A stretch of DNA of 38,638 nt from Terriglobales bacterium (GTDB taxonomy: Bacteria > Acidobacteriota > Terriglobia > Terriglobales > Acidobacteriaceae): the NCBI GenBank assembly GCA_035624455.1, contig DASPRM010000160.1, positions 1 to 38,638 of the forward strand, given 5' to 3'. This document shows, piece after piece, positions 24,943 through 34,527 of this stretch (positions are counted from its first letter, which is position 1; every line of letters begins with the position of its first letter). The translations under genes and the position numbers were made by a program. The notes beneath the pieces were generated by a model. The model searched no databases and was not told the DNA's origin. It saw only the letters and a program-made list of their open reading frames with translations.

Positions 24943-25692
24943 CTACCTTCCGCCGGAGGCCGAGGTCAGAGCCATCGGGCGATCTAGTTCCATCACGATC
25001 TCGGTTCCCGCCGGAACCTCCGCGGTTCTGCGCTTGAAGAGCCAGTGGACGGTGGTCGCGGTTGCGCCCACGCCAGCGCCGATCAAGGCAGCCTTCCCAC
25101 CGCTGATGATGCCGCCCGCAATCGCGCCGGCTCCAGCGGCAGCGCCAAGCTCGATGTTGTCCATGCGGTCGCGGCCACGTCCCTTGATCTCGCCTTCATC
25201 GTTTACCTTGGTCTCGGGACGATGGCTGGTGTCTACGATGACGGCATTGATCCGATACGTCTGCCCATCCGGCATGGTTACCGACTCCGGATGGAGATCA
25301 ATCGTGGGCGTGCCGCCAATTCGGCGTGGCTGGCTGGCCCGCATGACTTCGCCCTCCACCGAGGCTCCTATGGGAATAACGGTTTTGCCGTTCAGCATCA
25401 CGGCTTCTGTGACTCGTCCGCCGAAACGATCTCCACGCCGATTGGTAGCGGTGGAGATGGGAGTTTCTAGCTTGATCTTGAGGGCCGTTCCCACAGGCAG
25501 CGCCGTAGGGTCGTTTTCAGTGCTGGGAACAGCAGTACTCGCGGGAGAACTTACCGGTGCCGTTACCGTGCCCGTGGCGGGCCTAGCCGCCGACGGCTTT
25601 TCAGGAGTCGTGGCGTTGGGGGAAGTGGATTGCTGCGCGGAAAGTCCCGTCACCAGCACAGCCAGCACAACCAATAAGAACAACTTCTTCAT
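24943..25692 (-). CDS. Secreted VirB10/TrbI-like hypothetical protein
   Basis: This 249-residue exported protein has a clear signal peptide (MKKLFLLVVLAVLVTGLSAQ), then a Thr/Ser/Pro/Ala-rich linker of about 45 residues. A beta-rich domain follows with ALPVGTALKIKLETPISTA, GKTVIPIGASVEGEVM and SVTMPDGQTYRINAVI. Its wording resembles the C-terminal barrel of VirB10/TrbI proteins, but that link is weak. A glycine zipper (GAAAGAGAIAGGIISGG, about 183-199) and an alternating Gly/Ala stretch suggest membrane association. The C-terminus returns to AEVPAGTEIVMELDRPM, an echo of the first motif. It probably sits in the periplasm or outer membrane. The role is unknown; no secretion-system genes are near. 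Confidence 0.75.
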   Translation of the reverse strand: MKKLFLLVVLAVLVTGLSAQQSTSPNATTPEKPSAARPATGTVTAPVSSPASTAVPSTENDPTALPVGTALKIKLETPISTATNRRGDRFGGRVTEAVMLNGKTVIPIGASVEGEVMRASQPRRIGGTPTIDLHPESVTMPDGQTYRINAVIVDTSHRPETKVNDEGEIKGRGRDRMDNIELGAAAGAGAIAGGIISGGKAALIGAGVGATATTVHWLFKRRTAEVPAGTEIVMELDRPMALTSASGGR

Positions 25693-25783
25693 GTTCTGCT
25701 CCTCTTCGCCGCACTCTAAAACATGGCTTCCCAGCCGGACAACGACGGAACCGCGAAGAGAATCAAGGTGAATAATGGGCCAG

Positions 25784-26118
25784 CTAACAGGTGAAGCCTG
25801 CCTGGCACTGGTAGGTCACTGTGACCTTCGGGTCGGGAGCCAGTTTTACGAAGCACTCTGCCTTCTTGCCATAGTCCCCGGTCTTGCTACAGTCACCAGA
25901 GAACACCGCCCGCGCGTGACTGCCTGTTGGGTTGGCGATGAGCCGGATGTCTCCCTCGAAGTTCCGCATCTCTGAGGTACTGAGCGACAGCGTTGAAGGA
26001 TTTCTGGGGGTGCTCCCGCCAGCAGCATGAAGCGACCCCCAAAGACCTGGCCATTCTTGGACACCAGCGATCCTTGGACGCGTCCGCCGAAGGCACGTCC
26101 AGGACCATTCAGAGCGCC
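25784..26118 (-). pseudogene. Frameshifted and 5'-truncated secreted-protein remnant
   Basis: Two reading frames on the minus strand together give a coherent protein end. Frame one, from 26118, reads GALNGPGRAFGGRVQGSLVS, then KNGQVFGGRFMLLAG. Frame two continues GGSTPRNPSTLSLSTSEMR, then NFEGDIRLIANPTGSHARAV, and ends in TYQCQAGFTC with paired cysteines. The junction lies at a five-base C-run (plus strand G-run 26006-26010), consistent with loss of one base. Upstream in frame one a stop (26119-26121) precedes any good start, so the N-terminus is also missing. The remnant begins right after the cupin stop. A sequencing error at the homopolymer could explain the frameshift but not the missing start. 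The function is unknown. Confidence 0.6.
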
Positions 26119-26123
26119 TCATA

Positions 26124-26660
26124 TCAATCAACCGATGCGGGGCAGTTCCCTGGGTTTGGAACGTCGATCCGCCGCGGCTGACCTGTCGGAATGATCTGGA
26201 CAGCGATGGTTTGTGCATCGGTGGTGTTGCTTTCGTTCCTCAGGATGTGCACGTGACCAAAACCAGGATCGACAAAAGTCATCCCTTTCGTATACACGTG
26301 CGGTGTGCAGTCGGGATCGTCGCCCTCGTAAGCGGTTATCGTTCCCGCCGTGACGGTGATCAGGCTATGGCCAGGATGGCTGTGCCATCCGGTGCTTCCT
26401 AAGGGCTTCCAGACATTGGTTTGTACGTAAAGATCCGACACTCCCTCCGTCTGCTGCCAGGACTGCCAGACGGGCTTCGGTGAAGAACCGGGCTGTAGGG
26501 CCACGTTATAAACGCTGACTGGGCCAAACGTGCCTTGGGCTAGCGTGGTGGCTATGAATCCGGCGTTGGCCGGAGTCGCCATGACACTGCTTGTGTAGTA
26601 GAGAGCCGCGACCACGATCACGGCACCGAACAAGAGAATCCATCGCAATCTGCGCTGCAT
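26124..26660 (-). CDS. Secreted or membrane-anchored cupin-domain protein
   Basis: This 178-residue protein has an N-terminal signal anchor (about residues 7-22, ILLFGAVIVVAALYY). Its cupin metal-binding motif is GWHSHPGHSL (H93, H95, H98), with a second histidine pair in GFGHVHIL (H136, H138). The fold is a single small beta-barrel; metal-dependent dioxygenase or sensor roles are possible. The substrate is unknown. ATG at 26660 is chosen for its strong AAGGAGG six bases upstream; the longer frame opening at 26735 would only add a non-conserved tail and would lose this site. The gene is divergent from the regulator at 26864, so it could be its target, but that is inference. Confidence 0.85.
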   Translation of the reverse strand: MQRRLRWILLFGAVIVVAALYYTSSVMATPANAGFIATTLAQGTFGPVSVYNVALQPGSSPKPVWQSWQQTEGVSDLYVQTNVWKPLGSTGWHSHPGHSLITVTAGTITAYEGDDPDCTPHVYTKGMTFVDPGFGHVHILRNESNTTDAQTIAVQIIPTGQPRRIDVPNPGNCPASVD

Positions 26661-26770
26661 ACCTGCCTCCTTTTTGTTTGGTGTTACCCCGTGGAGAGTG
26701 CGCACACGATGAGGCATCTGGGTGGGCGTTATCAAACAGCAATGCGCAGAATCGCAGCTTTTCCGCCCTT

Positions 26771-26821
26771 TGCCGTTGAATGCCGTTTTTTGCCGTGGCC
26801 CGCTCTCGGCCGGGTTAAAAT
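26771..26821 (+). promoter_or_regulatory. Phased TGCCGT direct repeats and possible promoter of the HTH-propeller gene
   Basis: TGCCGT occurs three times at exactly 10-bp spacing (26771, 26781, 26791), so all copies face the same side of the helix. A -10-like TAAAAT lies at 26816-26821. The third repeat overlaps the -35 position expected for it (26793-26798), which itself is a poor match to consensus. This layout resembles operators of winged-helix activators that bind as stacked dimers. The factor is unknown; autoregulation is possible. Divergent control of the cupin gene is also possible. Confidence 0.5.
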
Positions 26822-26863
26822 CGGCTTCCCCGGGCCCCCAACCGGAGCAATCAGGAGAGCGCC

Positions 26864-28924
26864 ATGGGCGATCCGTCCCCCGTCACACCGTCTCCCGTGA
26901 GGCCGTCCGAAGACCGCCTGGATTCGTGGAAGGAGATCGCGGCCTACCTCAACCGCGACGTGACCACCGTCCAGCGCTGGGAAAAGCGGGAGGGGATGCC
27001 TGTCCACCGGCACCTGCATGACCGTATGGGATCGGTCTACGCGTTTCGAGCGGAACTGGATGCCTGGGCGCGTGGTCGGAATCTTACGGCAGCGCGGGAA
27101 AATGGAGACCACACCAGCACAGCCAATCTGACTGCAGCACCGATGGGCCCGGCAGCATCGGCCTCCCCAGGCAGGTGGAAGCTCACCGTGGCGCTGATAG
27201 CGGGAGTCGCGCTGGTAATTGGCGCGATTCTCTGGCTTCGGAGCAGGGACTATTTTTGGCGAAGCCCTATCGCTGAGGCGCGATTTCAAAAGGTCACGGA
27301 TTTCGATGGTGTAGAGGAAGCCGCCGCGGTCTCACGTGACGGCCAGTTCGTGGCGTTTCTGTCCGATCGGGATGGACAGATGGATGTTTGGGTTACGCAG
27401 GTCGGTTCGGGACAATTCCAGAACCTGACTCGCGGTCGGGCGCCGGAACTGGTTAATCCCTCAGTCCGCACGCTGGGTTTCTCGCCTGATGGCTTTTACG
27501 TCACCTTTTGGGTTCGTAAACCGGTTCGCAAGCAGGACAGTCCCAGTGGCGGCGACATCAGCATGTGGGCAGTACCGACCTTGGGCGGGGATCTGAAGCC
27601 TTACCTGCAAGGCGTGGCGGAGTTCGAGTGGTCGCGCGATGCTACCCGACTCACCTATCACACGACTGGCCCTGGCGACCCGTTGTATGTATCAGATGGC
27701 AGCCGCCGCGCCGAGGATCGACCTATCTATACGGCGCCTGCTGGGCAGCATTCTCATTTTCCATCGTGGGCGCCCGACAAGTCATTCATCTACTTCGTGC
27801 AGGGGTCGCTGCCGGACAAATTAGATATCTGGCGCATCTCACCGGCGGGCGGAAAACCCGAACGAATCACCTCGCATAACACTCGAGTGACCCATCCGGT
27901 GTTCCTGGATCGGCACACCCTGATGTACCTGGCCACGGATGCCGATGGTTCAGGACCCTGGCTTTATTCGATCGACGTGGATCGCCGGATTCCCCACCGG
28001 CTGACCTCTGGTATTGATCAATACACTTCACTGGCTGCCAGTGCAGACGGTCATCGCCTGGTGGCCACAGTTGCTATTCCGAAGAGAACGCTTTGGCGCT
28101 TGCCGATCGGAAATGCACCCAGCGAAACATCAGCAGCTACACGGATGCCACTGACAACCAGCACCGCGTCCTCCCCGCGACTGGGCCCAGATTATCTTTT
28201 GTACGTCTCTGCAAGCGGCACCAGTGAAAGCATCTGGAAGTTTGCTAATGGGGCCAGCACTGAATTATGGAGCGGCCCGGGAGCACGAATCTTTGGTGGT
28301 CCGGCAATTTCGCCTAATGGGCGTGACATTGCATTTTCTGTGAGGCAACACGGGAAAACGGCCTTGTACGTGATGCAGGGCGACGGCACAAACGCTCGAG
28401 TTCTGCTCGACTCCCTCGACCTGCAGGGTGCTCCCGCATGGGCTGCTGACGGCCAATCGATTACCTCGACGGCCGACGATCATGGTGTCCCGCACCTTTT
28501 TCGCGTGCCGCTGGATGGTCACTCTCCTACTACTTTTGTGCAGGAGTATTCGCTCGACCCCGCGTGGTCCCCCGATGGACGATTCGTAGTCTACTCCGGA
28601 CCCGATATCGGCACGAAGTTCACGGTGAAAGCGGTCACAGCCGAAGCTGCCGCATATCCCCTGCCGGTCCTGACTCTGACTCGCGGGGCTCGACACCTGG
28701 CATTTTTGCCGGGATCACAAGCGCTCGTGCTCCTGCGTGGGGAGATTCAACATAAAAACCTTTGGCTTATCGATCTGGAGACAGGCGCCGAGCGTCAATT
28801 GACCAATCTCAGTCCGGATTTCGAAATAGGCGATTTCGACGTTTCAGCCGATGGACGCGAAGTTGTCCTGGAGCGGGTGCAGGAGCAATCGGACGTGGTG
28901 CTGCTCGATCTTCCGCGAAGATAA
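26864..28924 (+). CDS. HTH-transmembrane-PD40 propeller regulator
   Basis: This 686-residue protein has three parts. Residues 20-72 form a MerR/excisionase-like winged HTH (DSWKEIAAYLNRDVTTVQ, then RWEKREGMPVHRHLH). One transmembrane helix follows at about 106-125 (WKLTVALIAGVALVIGAILW). The rest (about 140-686) is a beta-propeller of TolB/PD40-type blades, with repeated motifs such as FSPDGFYVTF, SWAPDKSFIYF, SADGHRLVA, ISPNGRDIAF and WSPDGRFVVYSG. The layout suggests a one-component membrane regulator: DNA binding in the cytoplasm and a propeller sensor outside. The signal is not known. An AGGAG Shine-Dalgarno precedes the ATG. A second protein with the same architecture but a different DNA-binding domain is at 34528-36786. 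Confidence 0.88.
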   Translation: MGDPSPVTPSPVRPSEDRLDSWKEIAAYLNRDVTTVQRWEKREGMPVHRHLHDRMGSVYAFRAELDAWARGRNLTAARENGDHTSTANLTAAPMGPAASASPGRWKLTVALIAGVALVIGAILWLRSRDYFWRSPIAEARFQKVTDFDGVEEAAAVSRDGQFVAFLSDRDGQMDVWVTQVGSGQFQNLTRGRAPELVNPSVRTLGFSPDGFYVTFWVRKPVRKQDSPSGGDISMWAVPTLGGDLKPYLQGVAEFEWSRDATRLTYHTTGPGDPLYVSDGSRRAEDRPIYTAPAGQHSHFPSWAPDKSFIYFVQGSLPDKLDIWRISPAGGKPERITSHNTRVTHPVFLDRHTLMYLATDADGSGPWLYSIDVDRRIPHRLTSGIDQYTSLAASADGHRLVATVAIPKRTLWRLPIGNAPSETSAATRMPLTTSTASSPRLGPDYLLYVSASGTSESIWKFANGASTELWSGPGARIFGGPAISPNGRDIAFSVRQHGKTALYVMQGDGTNARVLLDSLDLQGAPAWAADGQSITSTADDHGVPHLFRVPLDGHSPTTFVQEYSLDPAWSPDGRFVVYSGPDIGTKFTVKAVTAEAAAYPLPVLTLTRGARHLAFLPGSQALVLLRGEIQHKNLWLIDLETGAERQLTNLSPDFEIGDFDVSADGREVVLERVQEQSDVVLLDLPRR

Positions 28925-29000
28925 GCCGCTTCGATCGGAGGTCGTTGAGCGCCGGTACCTGACTGGAGGCGCCTGACCGCGACAGCTCCAGCCCGTGACT

Positions 29001-29006
29001 TATAAT
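29001..29006 (+). promoter_or_regulatory. Candidate -10 box upstream of enolase
   Basis: A perfect TATAAT occurs 48 bases before the enolase start codon. No good -35 is found at the standard spacing, though TGAC-like sequences lie upstream. The surrounding 129 bases (28925-29053) hold no other feature. This is a weak assignment, based on one hexamer. Confidence 0.35.
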
Positions 29007-29017
29007 CGCTCACATAA

Positions 29018-30364
<1,347 letters not shown>

Positions 30365-30406
30365 CTCAAATCCCACTTCGCTGCGCTGAAGAAGGGGCCT
30401 GGGGTG

Positions 30407-30442
30407 CCCCACCCTCTAGCCCCGCAGGGCGTAAGGGTGGGG
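30407..30442 (+). repeat. REP palindrome, left copy
   Basis: The outer stem CCCCACCCT / AGGGTGGGG (nine pairs) encloses an internal loop, and the inner stem GCCCC / GGGC has a GCA loop. The right copy is the inverted version; its inner stem has one extra G, so this copy has lost one pair. Confidence 0.85.
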
Positions 30443-30493
30443 ATGAGACGGAGATCACATCCTCAATAGACCTGACCGAATTACGCTGTGGGC

Positions 30494-31039
30494 ATGCCGT
30501 CTCGCCTCAAACGCTATCAACACACTGGCAGCGATCACTTTCTGACCTTCAGTTGTTTCCGACGGCTGGCGCTGTTGCGTTCCGCACAGGCGAAGCACAC
30601 CTTTGAGCAGCAACTGGAGCAAGTGCGCCATTGGTACGGGTTCTTGATATTCGGGTATGTCGTGATGCCCGAGCACGTCCATCTGCTGGTGAGCGAGCCG
30701 AGGCAGGACGACTTACGAGCGGCGATCCAAATGCTGAAACAACTGGTTTCTCGTAGGCTGCCCCACATAGGCGAGGGAACTCCGTTCTGGCAGCCGAGAT
30801 ATTACGATTTCAATGTGTTCAGCAACCGCAAGTGGGTAGAGAAGTTGAAGTATATCCACCGGAATCCGGTGGAGCGAGGGTTGGTCCAGGCGCCGGAGGA
30901 GTGGCCGTGGAGCAGCTACCGGCACTGGTTGTACGGAGAGGAGGGGACGGTAGAGATTGAGTCGCACTGGACGTTCAAGAAACGGCAAGGTGTGGAGACT
31001 GAACGTCTACGGGGAGAGGGAAGTCAGTTGGTCGTGTGA
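30494..31039 (+). CDS. REP-associated tyrosine transposase (RAYT, IS200-like Y1)
   Basis: This is a 181-residue single-domain HUH nuclease. Its HUH motif is VVMPEHVHLLV (H61, H63). The nucleophile is Y120 in KYIHRNPVERGLV, the typical RAYT end motif. The N-terminus RLKRYQHTGSDHFLTFSCF and the C-terminal WPWSSYRHWLYG are also typical. RAYTs cut and rejoin single-stranded REP hairpins and are thought to spread REP sequences; they do not transpose freely like IS200. ATG at 30494 is used (GTG at 30488 is possible). The gene looks intact. Confidence 0.92.
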   Translation: MPSRLKRYQHTGSDHFLTFSCFRRLALLRSAQAKHTFEQQLEQVRHWYGFLIFGYVVMPEHVHLLVSEPRQDDLRAAIQMLKQLVSRRLPHIGEGTPFWQPRYYDFNVFSNRKWVEKLKYIHRNPVERGLVQAPEEWPWSSYRHWLYGEEGTVEIESHWTFKKRQGVETERLRGEGSQLVV

Positions 31040-31051
31040 AGCCCATCTGAA

Positions 31052-31088
31052 CCCCACCCTTACGCCCCTGCGGGGCTAGAGGGTGGGG
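31052..31088 (-). repeat. REP palindrome, right copy (inverted)
   Basis: The stem CCCCACCCT / AGGGTGGGG encloses the inner stem GCCCC / GGGGC with a TGC loop. It is the inverted copy of 30407-30442 with one additional base pair. It lies 12 bases after the transposase stop and just before the end of the convergent gene at 31110. Confidence 0.85.
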
Positions 31089-31109
31089 CACCCTGCACCC
31101 GATTAGTCC

Positions 31110-32057
31110 TCAGTGTTGATCTGTGCCCGCCCCGGGTGCTTCGGAAAAGCCGACAATCCGGGCATTGGCCTTAAATTTCTGATAATTGCTGAAGGTGGTC
31201 TCAAGTCGAGCTGATTCATTTTTTACTGCTATCCGCGCTGCTCCGTTGAAGGCCGCACGGCGCGGCAGCCAAACTTCATCGTTAATGCGAGTCTGCTCGA
31301 ACTCCAGATGCGCGCCCTTGTGCAGCTTGAATAGGAACAAGCCGACAGCGAAGTCGTCCAGCAGGTCCACTTCCATGCGCGCCCACTGATAGTCGGCCTG
31401 GGTGATCCAAATTTTTCCGTGCAGCTTGGTAAGCAACTTGGCGATCATGTCGCTCGGTTTGTAACCTGGCTTGGGTTCAGCCGTGATCACATACACGGGC
31501 TGGCCATCGATCCTGTCCTCGCCGATCAGCTTGAAATCCATGGCCTGCGGAAGCTCGCTGGCCAGTTTGCGTTCTTCGCGTTCGCGCTTCTCACGCGCCT
31601 TGGCGGATGCCGACTCGCTCTCGTGTTCTTTTTTCTTGCTTTCGTAGAACTCGTTGAGACGCTTTTCTTCTTTTTCCTGATCGTGCGCATCCAGTGGCTT
31701 ATCGTCTTTCGCGGTGAGCTTCTCGTAAGGCTCGCCGTAGACCATCAGGATATCGTAGGAGCGGATGTGCGCGTTTTTCAGGTTGCCGTGCTTATCGAGT
31801 TCCTGTTCCACTTCGCGCTTTTGGAATACGTAGTCACGAGCGACGTCGAGGTTGTGCTGGTATCGCGAAACCGAGCGCTGAATGATTGCGACGGGGTCCG
31901 GCGGCGCGGGCTTTTCCGGCTCAGCAATCTTGGCAGCCCCCTGGAGCTGCTGCTCAGCCGCAAGAGCCGCACCGGAACTTTGCTGGGCAACAAGGGGACT
32001 CACCAGAAAAAGGCAGAATAAGACTGCGCGTAATCGCGGCCACTGAAAGTTTGTCAT
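31110..32057 (-). CDS. Secreted protein, acidobacterial lipoprotein-sorting-like family (copy 2)
   Basis: This is a roughly 315-residue exported protein. It begins with a signal peptide (RAVLFCLFLVSPLVAQ, about residues 8-23). A helical, very charged central region follows (about 120-170, DQEKEEKRLNEFYESKKKEH). The beta-rich C-terminal half has GKIWITQADYQWARMEVDLL, AVGLFLFKLHKGAHLEFEQT and WLPRRAAFNGAARIAVK. It matches copy 1 (13695-14597) segment by segment in the charged middle and in the C-terminal half. The start is uncertain: ATG at 32057 lacks a good ribosome site, while TTG at 32069 has AGAGG about 11 bases upstream. It is probably periplasmic or outer-membrane facing; the role is unknown. 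Confidence 0.75.
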   Translation of the reverse strand: MTNFQWPRLRAVLFCLFLVSPLVAQQSSGAALAAEQQLQGAAKIAEPEKPAPPDPVAIIQRSVSRYQHNLDVARDYVFQKREVEQELDKHGNLKNAHIRSYDILMVYGEPYEKLTAKDDKPLDAHDQEKEEKRLNEFYESKKKEHESESASAKAREKREREERKLASELPQAMDFKLIGEDRIDGQPVYVITAEPKPGYKPSDMIAKLLTKLHGKIWITQADYQWARMEVDLLDDFAVGLFLFKLHKGAHLEFEQTRINDEVWLPRRAAFNGAARIAVKNESARLETTFSNYQKFKANARIVGFSEAPGAGTDQH

Positions 32058-32245
32058 CCTGGTAGTCAAGACGAAACCATCCTCTTCCAGATTACAAAAG
32101 AAGTTGCTCTCCTGCCCAGATTACCGGGAGTCTTGACTGCTTCGACGCCGCTAACATCGGATAGAATGCAGCCTCAGATAAAAACACGTTTCTGGGGGGA
32201 ACGTCGCGTTGTCGTTATGAAACGCGCCGGACAAGAGGAGCGAGC

Positions 32246-32776
32246 ATGCGAGCAGTGAAGAAGGGTTTTGTTTTGGGGATCCTAAGCCTGTTTCTGGTGT
32301 GCTATGGGTACGCCCAAGCTAACCCGCAGAGTGCGCCCGCTACAAAAGAACAGGTTATGCAGCTCCTCGAAGTTACCCAATCCCGGCAACGCCTGATCCA
32401 ATACTTTGAGAACGCGAAGGTTCAGGCGCGTCTGGGAGGAGAGCAGGGATTCAAGCAACAGGTCCCCAACGCAACGCCGGAGCAATTGAAGAAGGCCGAC
32501 GCTATTGTCGACGAATTATTTGATGGCTGGCCGATTGATGAAATGATTGATGCCATGATCCCGATCTATCAGAAGCACCTCACTCAAAGCGACCTGGACG
32601 CGATTCTCGGTTTCTACGCCAGCCCTGCGGGACACAAACTCCTCAAGGAGACTCCCGCCATAATGGCTGAAGCCATGCAGGTGGGCGGCGAAATTGGCAG
32701 GCGGCGGATCACTGAGGTGAATCAACGCATTCAGGCTCGCATTCTGGAACTCGCCAGACAATCCCAAGTCAAGTAA
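32246..32776 (+). CDS. Secreted DUF2059-family protein
   Basis: This 176-residue exported protein has a signal peptide (residues 1-23, ending CYGYAQA). The mature part is all-helical and matches the DUF2059 pattern: QVMQLLEVTQSRQRLIQYFE, IPIYQKHLTQSDLDAILGFY and SPAGHKLLKETPAIMAEAMQ. The motif in the middle, where LTQSDLDAILGFYASPAG sits, is the most diagnostic. Family function is unknown. GAGGAG lies about six bases before the ATG. The stop codon TAA is part of the hairpin repeat at 32771-32884. Confidence 0.88.
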   Translation: MRAVKKGFVLGILSLFLVCYGYAQANPQSAPATKEQVMQLLEVTQSRQRLIQYFENAKVQARLGGEQGFKQQVPNATPEQLKKADAIVDELFDGWPIDEMIDAMIPIYQKHLTQSDLDAILGFYASPAGHKLLKETPAIMAEAMQVGGEIGRRRITEVNQRIQARILELARQSQVK

Positions 32777-32884
32777 GAAGTAAGATCGGGCGAAGTTTGA
32801 AGTAAGTTGTCCTTCGCCAGATCGAGCTTTGCGGGTTACACTCTTACTTCATCGGTTCACCCGATCTCACTTCATACTTACTTA
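32771..32884. repeat. Hairpin repeat family, copy 2, forming the whole gpmI leader
   Basis: A long imperfect inverted repeat pairs 32771-32806 with 32843-32884. Three blocks match in order: AAGTAAG with its complement, then GATCGGGCGAA with TTCACCCGATC, then GAAGTAAG with CTTACTTC. The loop of about 36 bases contains CCAGATCGAGC. The left arm includes the stop codon of the DUF2059 gene, and the right arm ends three bases before the gpmI ATG. The gpmI leader therefore has no room for a standard Shine-Dalgarno. Confidence 0.75.
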
Positions 32885-32887
32885 TTT

Positions 32888-34495
32888 ATGCCCCGTCCTA
32901 AACCGCTCGTGCTCATCATTCTGGATGGCTGGGGTTATGCGCCGCCATCCAAGGCCAATGCCATCTCGCTGGCGCGCAAGCCGAATTATGACAAGCTGCT
33001 GGCGGAATATCCGAACACCCTGATTCACACCAGCGGACACTACGTTGGTCTGCCCGACGGGCAGATGGGTAACAGCGAAGTTGGGCACCTGAACATTGGC
33101 GCGGGCCGTGTCGTCTACATGGATATCACTCGCATCGATCGCATGATCGAGAGTGGCGAGTTTTTTTCCAACCCCATCCTGCTGGACGCCATGAAGCAGG
33201 CGAAAATTGGCGGACGCAGGCTTCACCTGTTTGGACTGCTGTCTGATGGAGGTGTGCACTCTCATCAGAGTCATCTTTACGCGCTGCTGAGAATGGCTAA
33301 GCAGAACGGAGCGGATCGCACCTTCGTCCACTGCTTCATGGACGGGCGCGACACGCTACCCACAAGCGGCGCCGACTTTGTAGCCCAATTGCAGCAGAAG
33401 ATGCGTGAGTATGGCGTGGGCAAAGTGGCTACCGTCGATGGCCGCTACTATGCCATGGACCGCGACAAAAAATGGGACCGCGAAAAGAAGGCCTTTGACG
33501 CGATGGTCAACGGCAAAGGTGAATCCGGGCCATACGTGGATGCGGTGCAGGGAATCAAGGAATCCTACAACAAAGGCGTGACCGATGAGTTCATTGTGCC
33601 TTTTGTCGTCACCGACAACCGGGGTGAGCCGCTGGCCCGCATTCGTGACGAGGATGTGTGCATCAATTTCAACTTCCGCGCCGACCGCGCCCGCCAGATC
33701 ACGCGCTGCCTGGCCCGTAACAGCGGCTTAAGTGCGCAGGCGGGCCGCGACCTGCCGGACTGGGAGGCGCTCGACGCCACGATCCCGCGCGACGGAGTTC
33801 CCAAGAACTTGAAATACGTGTGCATGACCGAGTACGACAAGCTGTTCACGCTGCCGTACGTGGTCCCCTCCGAGCACCTCGATAACATTCTGGCGAATGT
33901 GATGGGACAGCTAGGTATGCGCAATCTGCGCGTGGCGGAGACGGAAAAGTACGCCCACGTGACCTACTTCTTCAACGGCGGAGTCGAGCAGCCCTTTCCC
34001 GGGGAAGAGCGAATGCTGGTGCAGTCTCCCAAGGTTGCTACTTACGATCTGAAACCCGAGATGAGCGCGGAAGGCATTGCCGACAATGTCGTTAATGCCA
34101 TTGAACAAGGTTCATTCGACGTGATCGTGGTGAATTTTGCCAACGCCGATATGGTCGGACACTCCGGCAAAATCCCTCCGACGATCAAAGCTGTAGAAAC
34201 CGTGGATGACTGCCTGGGCCGCATCTACCGCGCTGTGCGGCAGCGCGGAGGCGCGATGCTGGTGACCGCCGACCACGGAAACGCCGAGATGATGATCGAT
34301 CCTGCTACTGGAGGCCCGCACACCGCACACACCACCAATCCCGTTCCCTTCATCGTGGTTGCTGAAAACGGCAAGCATTTCAAGCTGCGCCCTGATGGCG
34401 CGCTGCAGGATATCTCACCGACAGTCCTGGGCTTGTTAGGTGAGAAGCCACCGAACGAGATGACAGGGAAGGACCTGCGGGTGCCCGTCAGTTAG
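32888..34495 (+). CDS. gpmI: 2,3-Bisphosphoglycerate-independent phosphoglycerate mutase
   Basis: This 535-residue enzyme interconverts 3- and 2-phosphoglycerate using two manganese ions. Expected motifs are LIILDGWGY (D13 metal ligand), [16 protein letters not shown] (S63 phospho-serine), [58 protein letters not shown] and [11 protein letters not shown] at 32888 is favoured because DGWGY begins about ten residues in; an in-frame start further upstream at 32807 would translate the repeat. There is no good Shine-Dalgarno: the leader is the hairpin repeat. The length is normal. It ends in a tail-to-tail arrangement with the next regulator gene. Confidence 0.96.
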   Translation: MPRPKPLVLIILDGWGYAPPSKANAISLARKPNYDKLLAEYPNTLIHTSGHYVGLPDGQMGNSEVGHLNIGAGRVVYMDITRIDRMIESGEFFSNPILLDAMKQAKIGGRRLHLFGLLSDGGVHSHQSHLYALLRMAKQNGADRTFVHCFMDGRDTLPTSGADFVAQLQQKMREYGVGKVATVDGRYYAMDRDKKWDREKKAFDAMVNGKGESGPYVDAVQGIKESYNKGVTDEFIVPFVVTDNRGEPLARIRDEDVCINFNFRADRARQITRCLARNSGLSAQAGRDLPDWEALDATIPRDGVPKNLKYVCMTEYDKLFTLPYVVPSEHLDNILANVMGQLGMRNLRVAETEKYAHVTYFFNGGVEQPFPGEERMLVQSPKVATYDLKPEMSAEGIADNVVNAIEQGSFDVIVVNFANADMVGHSGKIPPTIKAVETVDDCLGRIYRAVRQRGGAMLVTADHGNAEMMIDPATGGPHTAHTTNPVPFIVVAENGKHFKLRPDGALQDISPTVLGLLGEKPPNEMTGKDLRVPVS

Positions 34496-34504
34496 GACGT
34501 ACGA

Positions 34505-34519
34505 TCGCCGAAGTGGCGA
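34505..34519. terminator. Small hairpin between convergent genes
   Basis: TCGCC / GGCGA with a five-base loop lies in the 32-base gap between gpmI and the convergent regulator. No T-run follows on either strand, so it would be a weak terminator if it is one. Confidence 0.25.
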
Positions 34520-34527
34520 ACTCAACA

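Larger units (their letters stand above)
30402..31093 (+). mobile_element. REP-RAYT unit (palindromes in inverted orientation flanking a Y1 transposase)
   Basis: Two nearly identical REP palindromes in opposite orientation bracket one tyrosine transposase gene. Identity of the flanks starts at GGGTGCCCCACCC and runs through the hairpin. Only one base in the loop region differs. This is the standard arrangement of REP-associated tyrosine transposases. No target-site duplication is visible. The unit lies between enolase and the 31110-32057 gene, and it seems not to disrupt any gene. Confidence 0.85.

Noticed and set aside
24943-25692. Part of a type IV secretion system
   Set aside because: The resemblance to VirB10/TrbI is limited to short beta-strand motifs, and no other secretion-system gene is present.
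25784-26218. A single intact 144-residue gene
   Set aside because: Its N-terminal half is out of frame with the coherent sequence seen in the neighbouring frame and would overlap the cupin gene; a frameshifted remnant explains both frames better.
32807-32887. An earlier gpmI start
   Set aside because: The extension translates the hairpin repeat and shows no homology; phosphoglycerate mutases begin a few residues before DGWGY.
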